Assembly (NCBI GenBank): GCA_021234155.1
Contig: JAJEKV010000544.1
Span: 1 to 64,000 of the forward strand
Reading direction: 5' to 3'
Source: Isoetes taiwanensis
Lineage: Eukaryota; Streptophyta; Lycopodiopsida; Isoetales; Isoetaceae
DNA: 64,000 bases
A program made the position numbers and the translations under genes. This document shows positions 1 through 12,400 of the stretch, in pieces (the stretch's first letter is position 1; each line of letters opens with the position of its first letter). The notes beneath the pieces were generated by a model. It was not told the DNA's origin. It did not search any database and worked only from the letters and a program-made list of their open reading frames with translations.

Positions 1-962
1 AAGATTCCCTTAGACTTGACATGATTCCATCAAGATTCCTATAGATTCTTAAAGATTCTATAAAGATTCCCTTGGATTCCCTTAAATTCTCAAAAGATTC
101 TCTCGTGATTCCTATAGATTCCCATTGATTTTCCAAAGATTCTTTTGAGATTCCCTTTGATTTCCAAGATTCTCTTGAGATTCCATAGATTCCTAAGATT
201 CTCTTGAGATTCCTTTAGATTCTCTAAGATTCTATGAAGATTCACCTAGATTCTCCAAGATTGCATCGGGATTCCTCTAAGATTCTCCAAGTATTTATGA
301 AGATTCCTTTAGATTCTCTCAGATTCCTATGGATTCCCTTGAGGATTCGATCACAGTGGCTCCAACTACCTGCTGGGCTGTGCTAAACCACCACTCATTG
401 GGAAAGCTCTGGATGGAGAGAGTCCAGTAAGCGTGGAGTCCCACCCTTCATCAAACCCCTCTTTGCCAAAGTATGTACCTTTGAATGCGGTAATGAAGGA
501 AGCTTCATAGAAAGTCCGCTCATAAATGCTTTGCCACCTCATTACCTTTTTATTAATGAAGGTGACACCTCACCTCCTTTAAAAAAAAATCAATTTAATA
601 TTAAAGGTTAATGGCTAGGATTTATGCTCACCTTTTGATCTAACGGTTTAAGATCTACTACACCAAATCCACTTTAAAGGACCTTCCTTGCACCTTCCTC
701 ATAAAAAACCAAGGGTAGGATTTATTCCTCCCTTGATCCAAACGGTCCTAGGGATGTGGTGCATGCCCCATGCATGCCATGCATGGAGATCCAATGGCTA
801 ACTTGGATGGCTCACCGTCTTCAAATAAACCACCTCACTTGACCCACCTTAAACGGGGTACATCCAAGTAATTTTATAGAATCAAACACATTATATAGAA
901 AAGTTTATGAAGATACCTAGATTATATATAACCATAGATCTTTGATATATATATATATATAT
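1..962 (-). repeat. Inverted partial copy of the 1.73-kb repeat unit
   Basis: Read on the minus strand, this segment follows the same order as the three units at 1393-6425: a TA tract (945-962), a palindromic ATGCATG-rich block near 735-800, the 'taatgaggtggca' block, the block ending 'cactgtgatc' (near 350), then an AGATTC/GAATCT-rich array (1-345). The minus-strand match to 3640-3760 is clear by eye. Seen in sequence; no coding capacity was recognised. Confidence 0.75.
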
Positions 963-1392
963 ACAAGTCGGTCACATTATGAGGGGGGTGTACAAATTCA
1001 CAAATTCGACCAAAAAGCCAAATGTAGAGAGCCATCTAAACTTTGAAGATTCTATAAAGACTCTTTTGAATAAATTAAAGTACAAAGATTCCAGAAAAAT
1101 TCTTTGAGATTCCATCAATTTTTCCCTTATATTCCACAAGATCCCTTGAATCTGTATTAGATTCTATATATGATTCTATAGACATTCCTTTAGATTCTCC
1201 TAGATTTTCAAATATTCTTTTAAACCTTCCCATAGATTCCTAAGATTAGATTTCTCCTCCCCTTTTCTAATTTCCAAAGAATATTCCAAGCATGCCCCCC
1301 ACGGTTTGTCAAGGTTACCTCACCGCCAGGTAAAACCCTTAGGGGATTCCTTAGAATCTATAAAGTAATTTTGGCAATAGATTCTTCAGATT
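963..1392. repeat. AGATTC-rich degenerate array
   Basis: Irregular hexamer-like copies of AGATTC and its variants lie between the inverted copy and the first direct unit. The motif is on the plus strand here, whereas the direct units carry GAATCT, so this is probably the end of another inverted copy. No gene was recognised. Confidence 0.55.
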
Positions 1393-3091
1393 CCTTATAT
1401 ATATACAATGAGTGTCGCCAACATTCTCAAGATTGATGTAGAGATTGATCCTTTATCCATCTTGGAGATTCCCGTGCGCCATCTCCTTATATATATACAA
1501 TTATTTTATGGGTCCTATGGGGGGTAGTGTGGGTAGAGATTAATCCTATCCGCCTAATTTTGAGGTGGCGCTTAAATGGTCCTTGGATTTGATGGGGCAT
1601 GCATGGGCCATGCATGGGGGCACCCCATCCATGAACTGGCCGACGGCACCCAAGAAATCTTGGGCCCCTAAAGCGGAAGGTGCAGCGAATGTCTTAAAAG
1701 GTGCTTTTTGGTGTAAATAATCTTAACCTTTGATCAAATGGGGAGGAGAAATCCTAACCATTAATTTTATTAAATTGCAAGATTTATTAAAAAGAGGGAG
1801 GAGGTGGCACCTTTATTTAATAACAATAAACAAGTAATGAGGTGGATTCAACATTAATGGATGGACTTTCTACAGTTTTTTTTATAATTCTCCAAAGGCC
1901 GATAACTTGAGAGATTCTGGATGAAAATTCCACACTATTGAATTCCTTCTCCAAATCCCTCCAATGAAGATTCTGGGCATCGTTGTCGCCTGAGCTAATG
2001 ATCGAATTTAGATTTTGAAACTTATCTCAACTAATGGGAATTCTAAGAGACTTTAGAGGAATTTTATAGATTTTTAGAGAATCCTAAATGAACCCCAAGA
2101 GAATTTGGGAATGTATCCCAGGAGAATCTACCAAGAAACATGGGTAAATCTAAAAAGAATCTTTGAGACGATCTTTAGAGGCTAGGGGGAAACCCCAACA
2201 AAAATTAGGGGAATTTATGGGAATCTCAAGGAAATCATAGAGAATCCAGTAGAAATAAGCGCAATCTTCATAAAGTTCCTTTGAGAACTGCGGTAAATCA
2301 GAGAATCTAAGGAATCTACATAGAATCTAAGGAATCTAATGTGAGAATCTTTAAGAAAATTTAGGAGAATCCACATAGAATTTTGGAGACCTGTAGGTTT
2401 TCTTGGATAAGTTCAAAAATTTAGAGGAATCTTTACAGAATCTTAAGAATCGAGGAAAGCCTCTTGTGGAATCTTAGGGACCTTTCACGGTCATGCGTTT
2501 AGTAGGGGAATCTTGATAGAATCTAAGGGAATCCAACGTAATTCATATAGAATCTTGGAAAATTTGGGATAATCTTTGAGAATCTAGGGAATCTTAAGAG
2601 AACCTTTGGCAATCTATGGATTAAGAGTATGTTTCAAGGAATCTTCTTTGAATCTTTGAGAATCTAAGATACTTTTTCCCAAGATTTCAAGACCCTAAAT
2701 TGGATAGAATCTCTTTTGAATGGCTGCAAACCAAAAACCTAAGGCATCTTCATAAAAATTGAGAATCTAGGGAATCTTTTGATGGAATCTTCAAGAATCT
2801 AGGGAAATCTATAGAATCTAACAAAATCTAAGAGAATCTACATAACTTAGAATTTAGAGGATCCTTAGGTGAGAATCAAATGAGATCTTGAGGAACCAAG
2901 ACCTAAGAATCTAAGGGAATCTTTTACACCAAGTGTATTTTCTAGGGGAATCTGATAGAGCCTAAAAGGAATCTAAGAGAATCCATATAGAATCTTGAGA
3001 AATCTAATCTGGGGATAATCTTGAGAATGGGGGAATCTTAAGAGAATCTTAAGTTTGGCCCCATGCATGCCCTTATAGTACACTCAAGGGT

Positions 3092-3142
<51 letters not shown>
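1393..3142 (+). repeat. 1.73-kb tandem repeat, unit A
   Basis: The unit starts with 'gagtgtcgccaacattct' sequence, then a 'tgggtcctatgggg' block (about 1510), a 'gatggggcatgcatgggcc' block (about 1590), 'ttaatggatggacttt' (about 1853), a GAATCT-rich array (about 1900-3050) and a terminal TA tract (about 3093-3142). Units B and C repeat the same order at a spacing of about 1.72-1.75 kb. No protein was recognised. Confidence 0.8.
3093..3142. repeat. (TA)n microsatellite ending unit A
   Basis: About 50 bp of TA dinucleotides joins units A and B. A TA tract follows the GAATCT array at several other places in the window. Confidence 0.95.
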
Positions 3143-3145
<3 letters not shown>

Positions 3146-4818
3146 TTATATATCCAACAAATTATATGAAAATAACATTCTGGTAGAGAGATTGATGTAG
3201 ATTGATCTCGCCATCCATACGCAGATGGACCGCATACATCTTATATATATACAATTATTTTATGGGTCCTATGGGGGGAGCGTGGGCAGAGATTAATCCT
3301 ATCCGGCTTAATTTTTGAGGTGGCGCTTTAAATGGCCCTTGATTTGATGGGGGGTATGCATGGGCCATGCATGGGGAATGCACCCCATCCAGAACCACGC
3401 CGACGCACGGTGAAAATCGCTTTGATTTTAAAGGAAGGTGCAAGGAAGGTGTCTTAAAAGGTGCTTTGGTGCAAATAATCTTAACCGTTGATCAAATGGG
3501 GAGGAGAAACTTAACCATTAACTTTTTATTAAATTGCAATTTCTTTATTTGCGGCACCTTATTGAAACAAGTAATGAGGTGGCACCAACATTAATGGATG
3601 GACTTTAAAAGCCTTTTGAGGTCAAGCTTCAAACCGATAACTTGCGCAAAGAGAGAGGCCTGATGAAGGTGGGGCCCACACTATTGAATTCCTCACGGAG
3701 AACTTTCCAATGAGTGGTACTTTGGCATCAGTTGCTTGGAGCTACTGTGATCGCAATTACTAAGTTTCTTTGGAAACTTAGAATTTCTAAGGTAATCCAC
3801 GGGAATTTAAGAGACTTTAGAGAATCCCTCCCTATGATTTTAGAGAATTCTAAATGAACCCTCAATAAATCTGGGAATCTATGATAGGAGAATCTACTAG
3901 GAAACATGGGGAATCTTGTAGAAGAATCTTTGATGATTTTAGGAGGGGGAACCCCAACAAAATTAGGGAATTTACGGGAATCTCAAGGAAATCATAGAGA
4001 ATCTAGTAGAATGGAAGTGCATCTTTCATGCGCCCTTGGAGAACTGCGGTAAATTCAGAATCTAAGGAATCTACATAGAATCAAGCGAATGAGAATCCAA
4101 GAAAATTTAGGAGAATCCACACAGAATTTGGAGACCTCTGTGAGGTTTCTCAGGATAAGTTCAAAAATTTAGAGGAATCTTTATAGAATCTTAAGAAAGG
4201 GGAAGGGAATTTATGGGAATCTTCATTACCAAGTGTGTTTAGTAGGGGAATCTTGATAGAATCTAAGGGAATCCAACAATCCATACAGAATCTTGGAAAT
4301 TTGGGAAATCTTTGAGAATCTAGAAATCTTAAGAGAACCCTAAGGGAATCTATGGGATTAAGAATTTAAGGAATCTTCCTTGAATCTTTGGAGAATCTAA
4401 GATACTTTTCCTAATCTTCAAGAATCTAAGCTAATCTTTATAGAACTTTTTGAATGGGAGACCAGTGTAATCTAAGTGTCCTCGAGAATCTAGGGGAATC
4501 TTGATGGAAGTTCAAAATCTAGGGGAATCTATAGAATTTACCTAAGAGAATCTACATAGAAAAGAATTTAGAGGATCCTTGTGGATAACGCTTGAGATCT
4601 TGGGAAGCTTTGTAGAATCCTAAGAATCTATTTCATTACACTAAGTGTATTTTCTAGGGGAATCTTGGATAGAATCTAAAGGAAACCTAAGAGAATCTAT
4701 ATAGAATCTTGAGAAATCTAGAGAAATTTGGGATAATCTTGAGAATCTAGGGGAATCTTTAAGAGAATCTTAAGTTTGACCTCGAATTTTTTGTGTGTAT
4801 CTCCCCTTATAAGACACT

Positions 4819-4864
<46 letters not shown>
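3143..4864 (+). repeat. 1.73-kb tandem repeat, unit B
   Basis: Same order of blocks as unit A: the 'tgggtcctatgggg' block near 3260, the ATGCATG block near 3355, 'ttaatggatggacttt' near 3592, a block ending 'ctactgtgatcgc' near 3755, a GAATCT array (about 3770-4775) and a TA tract (4825-4862). Short open frames here are not conserved with units A or C and are treated as chance. Confidence 0.8.
4825..4862. repeat. (TA)n microsatellite ending unit B
   Basis: About 38 bp of TA dinucleotides joins units B and C. Open frames through it (Tyr-Ile repeats) are artefacts. Confidence 0.95.
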
Positions 4865-4866
<2 letters not shown>

Positions 4867-6425
4867 TTATATATGGAGCAATTATATGAGTGTCGCCAAC
4901 ATTCTAGAGATTGATGGGGATCGATCTCTACCATCCATCAGATATTTTCCCAAAATTTTTCGCGCCTTTTATATATATATAACAAATTATTTTAAGGGTC
5001 CTATGGGGGTGAGTGTGGGTAGAGATTAATCCTATCCGTCAATTTTGAGGCATTTTGAAAATGGCCTTCGATTTGATGGGGCATACGCATGGGCCATGCA
5101 CGGGCCGACCCATCCATGAACTGGGCCGACCGGTGAAACCCGGCCCTGATTTTTAAAGGGAAGGTAAGAAGCGTCCGCTGGGTGCTTTTGGTACTAATCT
5201 TAACCGAACCCGGTAAAATGGGGAGGATGAAAATCCTAACCAGTCCTATCACCCGAATGTCGGCGCTGAGTACAACCCTTATTTAACAAACAAGCAATGA
5301 GGCGGCAATCAACATTAATGGACGGACCTTCTGTGAAGCTTTTTTATAATAGCTTTCAAAGGTCGAGTAACTTGCAAGAGTTTCTATATCGGCGACGACA
5401 GTTCAGAACTTTTCTAATGAGTGGTATTCGCGACGTTATCAAGTATGAAATAATGACTAATATGTCTTTTTGAACGAATTTACGTGAACTCCATGGGAAT
5501 TTAAGAGGACTTTAGAGGAATCTCCATAGGATTTTAGAGAATTTAAATGAACCTCAAGAGAATCTTTGGGACCTATGATAGAGCAACCCGTCACAGGAAA
5601 CATAAGAAATCCAGAAAGTGAGAATCTTGAGATGACCCTATAGTGTCAAAGAAACCCCAACAAGTTCTCCAGGAATTTTATGGGAATCTCAAGGAAACTA
5701 TAGAGAATCTAGTAGAATCAAGCATCTCACAAAATCTTGGAGAACTGGCAAATCAGAGAATTTAAGGGAATCACACAGTCCTATAGTCCTACTTAGAACA
5801 GCGTCTATAGTGAACTATGAATTTCTGGAGACTCCCTTTAAGAGGTTTCTTTTCAGGAGTTTTGTGTTCCTGGCACTCTAGGAGGAATTCCTGGGATATG
5901 AATTCCAAAGGAATCTAGGGAAGCTTCTTGTGGAATCTTTAGGAATCTTTCATTACTAAGTGTGTTTAGTAGGGGAATCTTGATAGAATCTAAGGAACTA
6001 CAACGTAATCTATACATAGAATCAACCCTGGAAAATTTGGGATAATTTTGAGATCAGGAATCTGCGAACGGTAATTTGCGGGATTAAGAGATATGGTTCC
6101 TTCTTGAATTTTTGAGAGAATTTAAGATACTTTTTCCTCAATCTTCAAGAATTCCAAGCCAATCTTTATAGAATCTCTCATTGAATGGTTCTAATCTAGC
6201 GTAATCTGGCGCATCTTCATAAAAATCTTCTTCGAGAATCTAGGGGAATCTTGGATGAAGAATCTAGGAATCTCTATAGAATCTAACAAAAAATCTAAGA
6301 GAACCTACATTCCTAGAGAATCTCCTGAGGATCCCTTTGTGATTTAACGTTTGCGATCTTTGAGGAATCTTTGCAGAATCCTAAGAATCTTAAGGGAATT
6401 TTACACTAAGTGCATTTTCTAGGGG
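4865..6425 (+). repeat. 1.73-kb tandem repeat, unit C, truncated
   Basis: The third unit begins 'ccttatatatggagcaatt' and shows the same blocks (bp 4996, 5075, 5310) and GAATCT array (about 5500-6420). It ends abruptly without the TA tract, and the sequence from about 6430 is unrelated. It is more divergent than A and B, with several short stretches that look scrambled. Confidence 0.75.
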
Positions 6426-9400
6426 AATTCACAACGCTAACATAGTCCCATACAACCCTATAAAACCCAGACAGTAAAATTCTGGGGATACCTTTGATGA
6501 ACCCCGAAGATAACCTGCTGAACCCATCAGCTCCTTCAGCACCACCGCAACCCATGTCGTTCAACATCCTGATCGATAGAGATGATCCATCCCCAGTGAC
6601 GACCTTTAATTGCCGATCCCCAATAACCCGGCACCAATCCGTCCCGAAACGTACCATTCAGGAATCCATCGTTCACCTGTTCTGGAGCCATAATAACGGT
6701 CGCACCTGATGAAGTTGCAGGAAGGTGATAGAATTGGCTTTTAATCCGCATCATTGAATTAAGCTTAATCTCTTCCCTCGATGTCAAGCGTGAAATTTAA
6801 TGGGCAAAGAAATCTCTAAGGTCCACCTTCATGAAGCAAGAATGCATTAATTCAGCGTCCGCGATATTTCTTCCACTCTTTTTCTCGTTTCGCCCGCCTG
6901 GGCTTGTATCTTAGCCATGCTTTCGAGAGCAGATATGATCGACGACGCTTGTGAACTCCTCAGATAACCCGTAATTGATTTGAAGTTCGGACTTAGGGAG
7001 TTCGCGGATGACTACAAAGGGCCATAACCAAATCTTTTGCAATGCTTGATATAAGTTCATCTATAACAAAAGGACCACTTTTTGATTCCTCACACCCACC
7101 ATATAGATTCAATCAGACCGTTGTTCTTTCCTGCTAATCTTGTCAAAATATTTCCTCGACATCTCTAATCTCCTTGAGTGTCTTTTCCCGACATTTATTA
7201 ACTATCACTTTGTTGTAAACCTGTGGTACTCTATAGCGCCATCGCTAGTTCATTCTTTTTCCATGTTTTATATGGGCTGCTTGTAACGGATTCTCTTTGT
7301 TTTTCTGCTGCGTATGCTGCCACGAAAGCACCGCATTTCATCGCCGGGCTTATCCTTAGCGTGTAATGCGTTCCTGTAGCCTATCCAACTATCAAAATGG
7401 ATTCCAATTCATTCTCGAAATTTAATGATAGTTCTTTTCGAGATTTTCGCTTAATATAGATATTTTAAACGTCCGCATTATTGGTAAGATAATATTAATA
7501 ACGCTGATTCCGTTAATTACCATCGTGGATCCTCAAAGTTTGTCAATACAATTGTCTTATTTTTATAATAACACCATCGCTCAACTTTGTGGCGAGATCT
7601 TCTAAAGCAGAGGCGCTATTCGCTTTGTAGCTTTGGTACAGCAATGGCAGCGTTATTAAAAGAAGGGACCATCATTCAAATAAGTTTTCGCCCGTGTTTG
7701 CCGCCTAATAATTAATGTTCGACCAGATTCTAACTTTAGAATAGTAATCATATATCTATCAGATGACAACTGCTTTTACATATCATTTCTGTATTAATGT
7801 TCCAACATGTTAGATTCTATCACGTAGTACTAGATGGCAAAAATTCATTTCAGAAATATGTTCCAACATGCTAGGATTCTACCGGCTGCTAGTTACCAGA
7901 TGGCAAAAAATCAGAGCAGGCATTTGTCTTTTTACAAACATACAAAGTTCCCACTGCTTTCCATTGTTTTTAGGTAGATCTGGGAGAAGACGTATGATGA
8001 TAAGTCGAATTTGCAACTTTATACAAAGGGCCTTCTTTGACTTTCTCGCATGGGTGATATTTCCTTTGTTTTATTTGTGTCATAAACTAATTTGATGATA
8101 TGTATCGAATTTCAAGACTAGGCCAAGAAAGTCGCTAGATGGAGCATGATTGCACTAGCTTTTTATGCAAGAAATATGTGTTGTACAAATATTCTTAAGT
8201 CATGGAAATATATTTTACATGGCGTCCTCATAAATCACGGCCATGATAATCGGGTTTGATGGTTACATTTTTGATGTAATTAGATTTATCCTGATGTTTG
8301 ATTTTTGTTTAAAATGTTGACACTCAAATTTTGATTATGCTGTCGGGTCTTAGTAGCCCAAATGCACATGTGCGCCTCGTTCCAGCAAAGGCTTATATTG
8401 CTTGGTTGTTTCCTACTTCTCCAAATGCACATGTTCAAACAATTCAATGACGCTCTCGGGCTGGTGCTGTCATATGCTAATTATAAATGTCTAGATACGC
8501 TGGAGCCATGATCTCGTATTCAACTATGATTGCCTTATTATTATTACATCTTCTTTTGGCATATTCTAAACCGGATAAGTCGCCAGACACACCGTTCTTA
8601 GCTTCTTCCGCTATCGGAAGGCAGTGTCCGCCTTTTCTGATTATTCTATGCCCTATGTAATTTGAAATGGTGAATGGTCATTTTGTGGTTCAGCCCAAAT
8701 CGAACCACAAACCGATAGAAACGTTGTTTCTACCTCCATAAATCTTTGATTTCAGTGCAAGTGTTCATGTAGATTAGATTCCAATGTTTTGGCCCAAGTT
8801 TAGCTCTATAGCCAACACTAAGTTTGTTTTGCCAACAACCGCTTTGTCTTCGGGCTTCTTGCGTGCCAACCATGGACTGCTAGGGCATTCATTGTTTCAA
8901 AACCGTATTTAATCCATATGGTCCGGCCGAAGGAAAGTTCATGATCTACAATAGGTTGGTTTATGTTAGGCAAACTGAAACTTCAAAGGTAATGACTTTA
9001 ATTTTTGGCAAGAATTCAATGCTTTGGCTAAATTTCATTCCTTCAAACATGGTTATGATCTACTACATAGTGTTTATCAATGTTACCTTTAGCCCTTAGC
9101 ATGTCAAAGATTTTCGTACGCAAATTAACACAATCGAAGTTCAAAATTCCTTTGTAGTTTGAATGGCTTATAGCAGGTTTGGTCTGATGTTCCGCTTCCC
9201 CAATGCTATTGTAGTGTTAACTAAGGCCAAGGACTTAAAAACTCTCTACGACAGCAAATGTTGCACTTCCATAACCATTGGCTTTGCCCAAGATAGAATA
9301 CCTTGCTACCTTTAGGTTGGGTAAAATAGGTGTTTTTTCTAGATGACCGTTACGTGATTATAGATCGGGCGGTACCATGAATTCATGAGACATTTTGCAC

Positions 9401-12400
9401 AAGAAAGATTGGCAAAATTACATTACTCCGCTATTTTGAAAGAGATTTGGAATGCCTAAAGGCTTGCAGTTGCACTCGCCTACTTAACCTAGGCCCTTAG
9501 AAAAACGCATTGATTGACTGTGGTAAAAGAGGCTAGTTTACGAATGTGGGTTGTGAAGATTAGCGGCGGTCTCATAAAAGGTTCTTCGAAGGTTTCACGT
9601 TTTGCTGGTCATTCGGTTTAATGTAGAAAACCTCTTTTTGCTTTCTTTTGCTAGATTAATGTTATTAATGGGTTCAGTACCGCATTTCGCGCAGAGATAA
9701 GAATTATTTTGAAAGAAACTTCCATTGATGACCCGCGATGCTCCCCATGATGTTGTATCCGCCGGACCTATGTATGATGTGCATGATGACCAAAAATCAC
9801 TTACGCAGGATGGAAAGCACGGCGATCTCATGAGCTTGCAAAGTGCTGCTATTCCGCCAAAATAAAGCAAAAATACAATGAACACACATTCATGTGCATA
9901 TCTTGAATATTCTTTGCTCTTAGTATAACATAAGGGACATAGCAGAAATCCAGCTTCTGAAAAGCTTCTGTGGCTGCCAAGATGAGATTTTTGAGGGAGC
10001 TCAAGTTTGTTATAAAATAGGACACATTACCAAAACTGTCTTGAAGTTATTAGAAGCATATGAAGCTCTACACATGGGTGGGAATGAGGCAGGCTTGTTC
10101 AGAAAAGCTTGCAAGGAAAGGGAAGAAGAAGAGAGATTGCTTTCGCGAGGGTACTGCATTTGCATCTTCTCAAGGTAAAGAAATCTGCACGCATCTTCTT
10201 GAATTACGAGGAGAAGAAGTTTGGCATTTTACGGTGACCTGTTTCGCGGTATTGCTTGTGGCTGATCGACAGTGATGTAAAACTCCATGATTACGCGCTA
10301 ATAGCCGACAAGACAATTAGCGATATCCAAATATGTGGCATGGCCACATCCGTGACGGATGAGAACATAGTCGTTTTAGAACAATCAGCTGAACAAAGAG
10401 ATGTCCACCGGGTACCATAGCGCAACAAGCCCAATCCATCATGAGATGTCTTGAAAAAAATATTTTCGAGAAAAAACCCAGCAGGCGAGGTTGATCTGGG
10501 CAAAAAAGCCGTCAAAATTTTTAAATCACCGCAGAAGCACTGCTTGAGGTAACCCCAATGTGTCCAATGAGTGTTCGGGAATTAACACCACGAGATATCA
10601 TAGTGTCCGATTATCATGAAATTGAACCAAGTTCAGCGGTGTTTACAAAGCCTTTTGCAAGATTTTGTGATATTGAGCGCTTGCCGGAAGGCATGATTAG
10701 GAGACTCGCTTCAAAACATATTAGGACGCATCCAGCGGTAAGATCTTGTTGTTGATAAAATAAGATGATTAAGCGACAGGAAGGACTATGTGATGCCGAG
10801 AAATCTGTAATTCGGCAGGAAATAGGCTTTCTTTTTGTCGGGGAAAATCGAGGAAGCAAGTAAATGGGCTGCACATAATGATATAAATAAATTGCAATTA
10901 GGGTTCTAATAGGTTAAGCCCTAAATAATTTGAGCGGATAGTCTTCGATAGCCTTTGGTGCTCCGTATGTATCTTAGCAGATCGCGTCTTGTACAAGGTC
11001 GCGCCGATCCGGTTCTCTCTTTTGCTTATACTCATATGATTTTGTGAAATGATTTTTAACCGCATTCTGAAGGATTTTCTACATAAGTATATATATATAG
11101 AAGAAAGTAGTGGACCATTATCTATCATCTTCTTAATCTTCATCTTATATCAATATGTAAAGTCCGCAATCCCAGCGTTGATATATATCTTTGTGTTTTC
11201 GACATCTATTTATTTGTTTTGTTCACAGTCGTATTTTGATGCGTGTGGATTTGAGTTGTAGATTTTATGTCTTCAGTGATGTGTAGTTTTGCTTACATAA
11301 GTTTGAATATTTTGAAAAGATCTTCTTTTTTGATTGTGTTCTTGCCGATTTTTTTTTTGATGTTGTCCGCCCCATGTTCTTCTCGTTTCGATTTTCCCCG
11401 TCGCAATAGTCTTAGTTATGAAGACAGCGGTAAAGATTTAGGTGCCCTACCTAAAGTCGCCTTAAAATCTTGTTATCATCCGATTTGCAAGGTGTCGGTG
11501 GTTGACCGCCCTTCCCTTTAGGAACGCACTCATTTGGTTCCCCATACCCTATTCTACGATGAGAGATTAGCATTATTAATGGTATCATTGTGGATAAACC
11601 GACGGCAAGACAAATATGGCGCTTTTATAGTTTTATCTAAGATATAGTTTGCTACTATAGAGTGGCATCGCTATATTTATGCCTCTTTTTGCCATTAAAT
11701 TGCCATTGATTGTCTTTTCTGAATCGATAAAATTTGCGGGAAAAGTTTTTGGTGATTGGGCACGCTAAGAGACCTTCATGTAGTAATATGTGTGCTTTTC
11801 TTGCCCATCATGAGCCAGGTCTTAGGTTGATGTTCTTCATTAATAATCTTTCTGACGTGACAGCAGTAGGTTGATGCGGTAATATTTAGAGTGGCACCGA
11901 AGGTGATGTCTCTTGTAAGGATTGGTTATGGGATCTACAAATTTGTCTAAATGTATGGGTAGAAGCCAAAAGCAATTATTGGTTTTAAAAGTGGCAAGCA
12001 TAAGAGGAATTACGTAACTTCATTTCCACACATGCGGTACGGGGTATTTTTGTTGCCGGAGAAGCGACCACGTGCGAAGTGATGTCTCATCGAAATGCGC
12101 GGCTTTATATGTCCATGATTTGTATCGGCGTGCCACCTCATTCCATTCCACTTTCCTTTCATTTATGCGGCTGACATTGGTATTGCTTTTCAGTGGGAGG
12201 TGGAGATAACGTATATCTAAAGATCCAGCAAATAAAGAGAGGATATACTATCTATTTTCATAGCGACGGAAATCAATGATGGGGTTATTATCACTACCTC
12301 ATAAAACTAGATTCTTCAAGAAAAATCCCTTACATAAGAACTCATAAGTTTTACTATCTCATTTTGAAGATACTTGATATGCCAAGAAGTTTACATCTAG

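Noticed and set aside
3655-3700. CTGATGA suggesting a hammerhead ribozyme, also looked for near the reverse transcriptase unit
   Set aside because: No GAAA core and no pairing stems follow. Penelope-like elements can carry hammerheads, so I searched 21-35 kb, but no CTGATGA/GAAA pair was found there; damage at CTG sites could hide one.
1-6425. CRISPR-like regular spacing of GAATCT words
   Set aside because: Spacing is irregular, the repeats are degenerate hexamers, and the genome is eukaryotic.
10060-11521. Several short frames that might be a gene
   Set aside because: The frames are short, in different phases and without family motifs; 'IERLPEGMIRRLASKHIRTH' near 10670 looks coding-like but could not be assigned.
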